A stretch of 64,000 bases of DNA from Lonicera japonica (lineage: Eukaryota > Streptophyta > Magnoliopsida > Dipsacales > Caprifoliaceae), in contig JAKCWG010000447.1 of the NCBI GenBank assembly GCA_021464415.1, positions 36,001 to 100,000 on the forward strand, written 5' to 3'. This document shows, piece by piece, positions 58,501 to 64,000 of the stretch. How positions within the stretch are numbered: position 1 is the first letter of the stretch; the number at the start of each line of letters is the position of its first letter. The position numbers were made by a program, and so were the translations under genes. Under the pieces are notes generated by a model. That model was given only the letters and a program-made list of their open reading frames with translations. It was not told the origin of the DNA and made no database searches.

Positions 58501-59264
58501 AGAGATAATGGGTTATAGGGCCTCGCTCCGTAATGTTTTATAACTCTAAGGACGGACTCATGTTTAATAAAGAAAAGTAGTACTAATTTCATAATTTGGT
58601 TTTATAATAAAGACACTTTTTATAATATTAATTTATTTTAAGGAAAATGATAAATGTTGATGGACAAATATACCCCTAATTAGTTTAAGTTAATGTTAAA
58701 AATAACAAATCTCTCTCTCTCTCTCTTCAGTTCTCATTTCTTCTATCTTCTCTCTTTCTCTAAAATCAAATACATTGCTCTCTCTCTCTCTATCTCTAAA
58801 ATCAATAGACCAACCTTAGCTCCGACCAACGATCTCACTTCCTCCTCCACCACCACCACCACTACTTGACTTTCCGATCGTTTCGCCAAGAGGATCGGGG
58901 CACCGTTCTCATCTTCTTCTCTTTTTTTTTCCTGCAGAGGTAATCATAAAACAGATATAACTTTTGATTGAACAGTTGGATCTAGCTGATTTTCGAATAT
59001 GTTGTTCAGAAGACAAAGTTGCTATATTATCATGTAAATCAGGATGATCAGAGATCGTTTTGTTATTGAAATCGACCATTTTCAATAGCCCAACGGGATA
59101 TTAAAAAAAAATTCTAATCGTAACTACTTTTTTTTTACGATCCCTACGTCGATCCATATATACATAAATATAAATAGAGTGGATGTTGATCTTATCAATT
59201 TTGTTATTCTATGTTTTGTAATGGTGCTAAAATCATTTTAGCACATTTTGGTTGTTGTTCAAGC

Positions 59265-59286
59265 GGTGCTAAATGCATTTAGCACC
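59265..59286. repeat. First unit of the palindrome array of element B, left of the insertion
   Basis: A perfect 22-bp palindrome: GGTGCTAAATG followed by its own reverse complement. The array resumes after the insertion at about 61240. Confidence 0.85.
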
Positions 59287-59290
59287 TTCG

Positions 59291-60020
59291 GGTTACCTTG
59301 ACCAATGCTGTCTACTTAGCCACATGGTTTACCAGGAGCTATGTAGACAGTATGGTGTCAAGGGGCTTATCCTTGTATGCAGAGTACAGCACGCCTTAGA
59401 AGGTAAGGGGTGTTACCTTACTCTGATGAGGTCGGATGGCTCTAGGTATGGGGTAAGGGGGTTACCTTACTCTGATGAGGTCGGATGGCTCTGCAGATAA
59501 GGGGGTTACCTTGACCAATGCTGTCTACTTAGCCACATGGTTTACCAGGAGCTATGTAGACAGTATGGTGTCAAGGGGGTTATCCTTGTATGCAGAGTAC
59601 AACACGCCTTAGAAGGTAAGGGGTGTTACCTTACTCCCAGATCCTGTTATTACCGGAGGATTTTTCTCTTCTTCTCTTTCTTCTTCCCAAAACTGGTCGG
59701 GGGCTGGAGCCGTCCCCCTGATGAGGCCAAGGCAAGCCGAACCCAGTTTTTACTCACAGCGAGCACCAAGTAAACTCTGCTTGGTGTTGTCCTTTTATTT
59801 GTGCAGGTCCGGCGAACATTGCTTGAATTCCAAACTCTGATGAGGTCGGATGGCTCTGCAGATAAGGGGGTTACCTTGACCAATGCTGTCTACTTAGCCA
59901 CATGGTTTACCAGGAGCTATGTAGACAGTATGGTGTCAAGGGGGTTATCCTTGTATGCAGAGTACAGCACGCCTTAGAAGGTAAGGGGTGTTACCTTACT
60001 CCCAGATCCTGTTATTACCG
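59291..60020 (+). repeat. Three tandem-spaced 68-nt hairpin units
   Basis: The hairpins lie at 59296-59363, 59509-59576 and 59874-59941 and are near-identical. The stem arms are CCTTGAC + CTGTCTAC + TAGC on the left and the complementary GCTA + GTAGACAG + GTCAAGG on the right, with one internal asymmetric bulge. Each is followed by TTATCCTTGTATGCAGAGTA and then a GGTAAGGGGTGTTACC mini-hairpin. A 190-bp stretch (59468-59657) is repeated at 59833-60020. The intervening 59658-59832 contains a pyrimidine tract and TTTGTGCAGGTCC, like an intron end. No protein is supported. Confidence 0.65.
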
Positions 60021-61233
60021 GACCCCACGACCCCCGTGAGAGGGAAGTCCTCATTCTCGTTTTTTCTCTTGTTTTAAAGGAAAACGTGTTTTGTAGAGTC
60101 GCCAGTTTGTTTTACGAGAAAACAAACAAAAGATCGTACAAAGGACAATTCGGAACGAATTATCTTTCATACGTTTAAAACCAGAGATTCATTAAAAATT
60201 TACTTTGCTAGGGTTCGAGAACTACATTACGAATTGGGAAGGTGTTAGGCACCCAATTCGCCCTATCGGTCTCTTAATGGATCATGTATTTAATTCCTAT
60301 TTTAGATATCTTGCAAGTAGTTCGAATTATTTTCACAATAGTCCTTTCCGGATAAATTTAGTTTAAAATTGTATTTTTAAATTAGACTTGAGCTTTGCGA
60401 GCGCATACATATTAATTCGTAGAATGAAATTAGAGTCTCGTAGTTCCACTTGTTTGGAAATTGTTTTTGTATTTTAGTTTGTTTTGACAACGTGTCAAAA
60501 TGAATTTTAGATTTCTTGTAAAACTTAGAATGGACTTATTTTGAAAGTAGTGGACTTTTTTGCAAGCTATCTAATTTTCTATATTAAAACGAATATTGAA
60601 ATGCAGTATTGAAATTTAGAAAAGTTGTAGAAAGACGTACCTGATGCGCTTGAAGAAGCAAGAAGAGCGTTGCCTTGATTTCCTTCTTTGCCTCTTTCTC
60701 TCTCTAGGACTCTCTTTCCAAAACTTCCTCTCACTAACCTTCTCTCACTAAACTCCCTTACTTTCTAAGAATTCACCCGAAGAAAAGGACTTTTCCACGA
60801 TTTTGGTAGAATTTCACCTTACTAAAACACTATCGATTGTTCCTCTCAAATGGGATCCCAAGGGTCCTATTTATAGCTAAATTTCTGCCAAAAAATGCTC
60901 CAAAGAGGCCAATCGCAGGGGGTAGCCGCATGGGGTGCGGTTGGGGCATGTGGCTAGGTGCCAACCGTACGGTTGGGAGCCAACCGTGCGGCTAGGGTAT
61001 GCGCCAACCGTGCGGTTGGGGGGCGTGCGGCTGGCTATAAAAAAACTCAACTAGGTCGATCCCCGTCCTAGTAAGCGAAGAGGCAACAAAGGTTATACCA
61101 GACTCCCGCTGCGTCTAGAATTGGAGTCTTTCCTAACGGTCTTCTATATGCATGATGACTCAACCCTTGATGCAAGATGCTCATTTCAAAAAAAGCAGTG
61201 TTCGCACGAGAGTCGTGGATTGGGGTGTTCACA
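60021..61233 (-). mobile_element. LTR of the TGCAGACACCCC family, 5'-altered (copy 3)
   Basis: On the minus strand it starts TGTGAACACCCCAATCCACGA and shares GGCGAATTGGGTGCCTAAC (60240-60270) and AAACAAACTGGCGACTC (60100-60120) with copies 1 and 2. The other end is diverged and runs into the hairpin array, so no target duplication is found. It is probably the LTR of a rearranged or composite insertion. CG-centred palindromes lie at 60961-61019. Confidence 0.65.
60961..61019. repeat. CCAACCGTACGGTTGG palindromes
   Basis: Perfect 16-bp palindrome at 60961-60976 and a one-mismatch copy (CCAACCGTGCGGTTGG) at 61004-61019, with a third related half-site between and TGCGGTTGGGG upstream. They lie in the LTR of copy 3. 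Confidence 0.8.
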
Positions 61234-61239
61234 TCTATC

Positions 61240-61755
61240 CAAAAGGTGCTAAATGCATTTAGCACCTTCTGGTTGCTGTCCAGGTGGTGCTAAATGCATT
61301 TAGCACCTTCTGGAGCGTATGTAGCACCTTTTGATTGCTGCCCAAAAGGTGCTAAATGAGTTTAGCACCTTTTGGTTGCTGTCCAGGTGGTGCTAAATGC
61401 ATTTAGCACCTTCTGGAGTGCATTTAGCACCTTTTGATTGCTGTTCAGAAGGTGCTAAATGCATTTAGCACCTTCTGGTTGCTGTCAAGGTGGTGCTAAA
61501 TGCATTTAGCACCTTCTGGAGCGTATGTAGCACCTTTTGATTGCTATCCAAAAGGTGCTAAATGCATTTAGCACCTTTTGGTTGCTGTCCAGGTGGTGCT
61601 AAATGCATTTAGCACCTTCTGGAGTGCATTTAGCACCTTTTGATTGCTGTCCAGAAGGTGATAAATGCATTTAGAACTTTCTGGAGTGCATTTAGCACAT
61701 TTTAATTGCTGTCCAGAAGGTGCTAAATGGATTTAGCACCTTCTGGTTGCTGATT
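61240..61755. repeat. Palindrome array of element B, right part
   Basis: About ten copies of GGTGCTAAATG followed by its reverse complement or a one-base variant, linked by TTCTGG(A/T)... and TTTTGATTGCTGTCCA. Higher-order units of about 125 bp are visible (61270, 61395 and 61520 starts). Confidence 0.85.
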
Positions 61756-61896
61756 GTGTCATAATGAGACGTGAGATGTTAAAAGGAAGGGGTATTATTT
61801 TTTTTTCGTACAGTGTCCTTAATTTACATGTATAATTTTTAAATGTCCTTTATAATTATATTGTTATTAGAATGAGCCCTTATGCCCAATTGCCCT

Positions 61897-62664
61897 TAAA
61901 AAATATGCAAAACTGTCTTAAAAGTTTTAAATTAGTGCTATTACTAATTAATTTTACTGCTATTGCAAGATTATAATATCAAACTATAAAACTATTACTA
62001 CTAGCATTAATATCCTTACTAGAAAAGTTTTTGCGGTAGTAACTATGGCTCACACCTCCCAAAAAAAAAATTATTTATATATCTATACTAAAAGTTACAA
62101 ACGGAACAAGACAATTTAGCTAACATAGCATATAAACTGACTGAAAATTTTAAGTCCATAAATGTACATTTTCATGTAGTTGAGAAAATTTGGGCAAATA
62201 AATTCCGTCTCTTGCCTTGATAAAGGAGAATGATCACGTACATACAATAGCTTCCCAAAGTATAATTCAAGTTGTAAAAAAATCTTTAGCAAAGTCCATA
62301 GAAATAAAAAAATTGCTTGCTGTAAGTGCTTCCCCATTTTCCTTCTGCATTGTGAATTATCTTTCAGAAGGGAAAAATGTCCTAATATATAATACATGAT
62401 AGCGGCTATTGGTTGATTTTATGTTTATTATCGATCTGATTGCTAAGAGGAGATAATGTTTCACGCATTTTACTTATTCTGTTGGACATTTAATCGAACA
62501 TGTGGCAGGAGAAAGGATATGACGTCTTCAATTACTTGCTTTTACTTCGACGTGTTTTAATTCAAGATATATAGCATGTCAATATAAGTTTAATTAAACA
62601 TACGAGTACAAATGAGAGTACTTTTTACCCATGGTTTTGTGTCTAACAACATATATTATATATA
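61897..62664. other. AT-rich intergenic sequence, no gene seen
   Basis: Short overlapping ORFs in both strands have no family resemblance. Confidence 0.4.
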
Positions 62665-62877
62665 TGTTAACATATATAATATATATTTTCTAGTTGTCAT
62701 TTATCCAGTTACCATTTATAAGAGTTGACTAGCTAGCAATCTCAAAATCTCTGCATTGATTAAGTTTTATATTTTCCTTATTTGTACCATTCTCGTAATC
62801 CTATATAAAGGGTCTCCATTGTAATAGTTTTATACAATCAATTTAATAATATTTCTATGTTTTCTATTATCTTAACA
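62665..62877 (+). mobile_element. Probable solo copia LTR
   Basis: It starts TGTTAACATATATAATAT and ends TTTTCTATTATCTTAACA, so the ends are inverse (TGTTAA/TTAACA). TCCTATATAAAGGGTCTCC at 62799-62817 is a good TATA box, followed by a CAATCAATTTAATAAT leader. The TATA region matches the truncated LTR at 15778-15957. Flanks ATATA and TATTG do not give a target duplication. Confidence 0.5.
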
Positions 62878-63112
62878 TATTGAACACACCGAATGAAAAG
62901 AAGAAAATCAACCAAGTTGAAATCCAATAGTAGAAGCTTTTGAAAATTGAAAAAATAAATACCTTTAATTTACGCCAGTATAGCGTATGTACGCATCATA
63001 TTACTCTCATTTGTATTTAAAGGGCTCTAAATTCCATTTTAACCTTCAGGATGTGTTAGCCCTTTAAAATTGCTCAATAAAATGTGTTAATAGTTTATTT
63101 TAAACAATTATG

Positions 63113-63540
63113 TGGCAGCGTTCTGGTGGTTGGACATATGGATGCTTCAAACAATCTGTAAGGTCGAGTCCCATATTTGGAAGAGTACATGGAGCTTTAT
63201 AGTAAGCATTTCAATCATACAGATACAACTAATAGAAGCTTGATGGGAAAATATTTATAATTAGTTGCGATAACAATTTCCCAAGCATATTCTATTATGG
63301 CAAAAGCTTACTATGTGATGCAAGGAGAAAGGGAGTTTATAGATGTTTTTGTGTGGCTATTTTATATTATTTCTATATTAGTTTGATGATGTTTTGCTTT
63401 TGTTATTACTTACTGTAAATATGCATTTTTCGTGCTTCTCCGAACAGGTAGATAGAACCATTTAACATTGCTTTGAAAGTTCAGGAGAAGAGAGAAAACC
63501 AAAGAAAATAAAATGATTCTCGTTTACAAAATACATTATT
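63113..63540 (+). pseudogene. Second partial copy of the unknown coiled-coil gene, 3' end
   Basis: 63113-63201 matches exon C2 (MDASNNL, then TAA in place of the GAA of the other copy, then GRVPYLEEYMELY). The donor TA|GTAAG is kept. The acceptor before the last exon is CAT instead of CAG at about 63278. The last exon reads MAKAYYVMQGEREL then IDVFVWLF. The stop is lost by a base change (TAT for TAA) and the frame runs to TGA. 3' UTR similarity to 13542-13700 continues to about 63530. It carries the uninterrupted GTGTG target at 63351-63355. Stop codon and lost acceptor make it a pseudogene. Confidence 0.7.
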
Positions 63541-64000
63541 ATGTAGCGTTTAGGAACTGTCTTTCCACTCTCTTTATCCCTTTTAAGTGTAATTTGTATA
63601 AAATATATTTTTGTACGAATTATTTATTCTTTATTCTTAACAAAACTAATTTCAAAAGGGTAATACTATTAGTATTCCAATCAGCATCTTTTTAGACACT
63701 TATAAATCCAATGCATTGAGAACACATTTTTGAGTGATAAAATAATTTATACAATGTCCAATTTCGATTTGCAGCAAAATTGGTCAATTGTTATAAAGGA
63801 AATTTCCTATTGTATATACCCCCTGCAAAAACAAATAATTACAAAACAACTAATCAATGTATTGCATTATATCAATTAGTTTATTATGTTGTTGCTTATA
63901 TTTAAATCGTCCTGAAGTTATATTTAATCTATTCATAGACTATCACATACTTAATTATGAGCAATTAACAATTGAGTAACAAATATATTCGATCAAACAA
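63541..64000. other. AT-rich sequence to the window end, no gene seen
   Basis: No recognised coding sequence or repeat. Confidence 0.4.

Larger units (their letters stand above)
58501..61896. mobile_element. MULE-like element with palindrome array (B), interrupted
   Basis: An inverted relative of element A. It begins AGAGATAATGGGTTATAGGG and ends ATGCCCAATTGCCCT. 58860-59250 matches the reverse of 33440-33780, including ACGATCCCTACGTCGATCC and the TTGTTATTCTATGTTTTG boundary of the array. A ~1.94-kb insertion (about 59290-61233) splits the array; without it the element is about 1.45 kb. A CT microsatellite at 58711-58790 and a (CCA)n run at 58846-58862 belong to the GC-rich inner block. Target duplication not resolvable. 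No transposase. Confidence 0.6.

Noticed and set aside
59273..59773. Two repeated ORFs with MVYQELCRQYGVKG
   Set aside because: The shared peptide only reflects the repeated 68-nt hairpin; a stop or frame change follows in each and nothing similar is known to me.

Overview
This is a plant nuclear window, almost certainly from a eudicot. The evidence is plant-type Ty1/copia and Ty3/gypsy retrotransposons primed from initiator-Met tRNA, Tourist-like MITEs, a TRIM, hAT and MULE-like remnants, and a CC-NB-ARC-LRR resistance gene of the RPP13/RPP8 type. The DNA is AT-rich and mostly repetitive. The species cannot be named from the sequence alone.

Layout. 1-3140: 3' end and 3' LTR of a Ty3/gypsy element. 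4945-5298: Tourist-like MITE. 5761-8205, resuming at 13527: an unknown coiled-coil gene built from duplicated exon modules, broken in its last exon by a 5.3 kb LTR insertion (8206-13526, TSD GTGTG) that itself holds a nested LTR. A degraded second copy of the gene's 3' end, still uninterrupted, lies at 63113-63540. 13.7-16.6 kb: SINE-like pieces, a MITE and a copia 3' fragment. 16.6-25.1 kb: one LTR in reverse orientation with two further LTRs of the same family inserted in it (17627-20856 and 21474-23553). 25132-29618: an old copia element. 31.3-32.5 kb: a foldback repeat. 32573-34104: a MULE-like element full of short palindromes.

34188-38486 (minus): the resistance gene. It has two exons plus a Tourist-like MITE inserted in frame-critical LRR sequence, so it is read as a truncated or pseudogene allele. 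40.5-51.7 kb: a low-complexity macro-repeat, locally duplicated, that received a young intact copia element (42358-47403, 1501-codon ORF, LTRs differing at one site, TSD ATATC, unusual TA...TA termini) and a solo LTR (49601-51165, TSD GTTAT). 53431-54687: a second palindrome-array MULE-like element, itself hit by a TRIM (53694-54094, TSD CCAGT). 55.5-56.0 kb: hAT transposase C-terminus. 58501-61896: a third palindrome-array element, interrupted by a hairpin array and an LTR. 62665-62877: probable solo copia LTR.

Only two loci look like host genes, and both have been broken by transposons. The apparently autonomous element is the copia at 42-47 kb. Everything else is non-autonomous or decayed. 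Three patterns deserve most attention: (1) MULE-like elements whose interiors are arrays of short perfect palindromes; (2) CpG-centred palindromes of 12-18 bp in the LTRs of several unrelated element families; (3) the young TA...TA copia element. Boundaries given with matching target-site duplications are firm; those marked approximate are read by eye.
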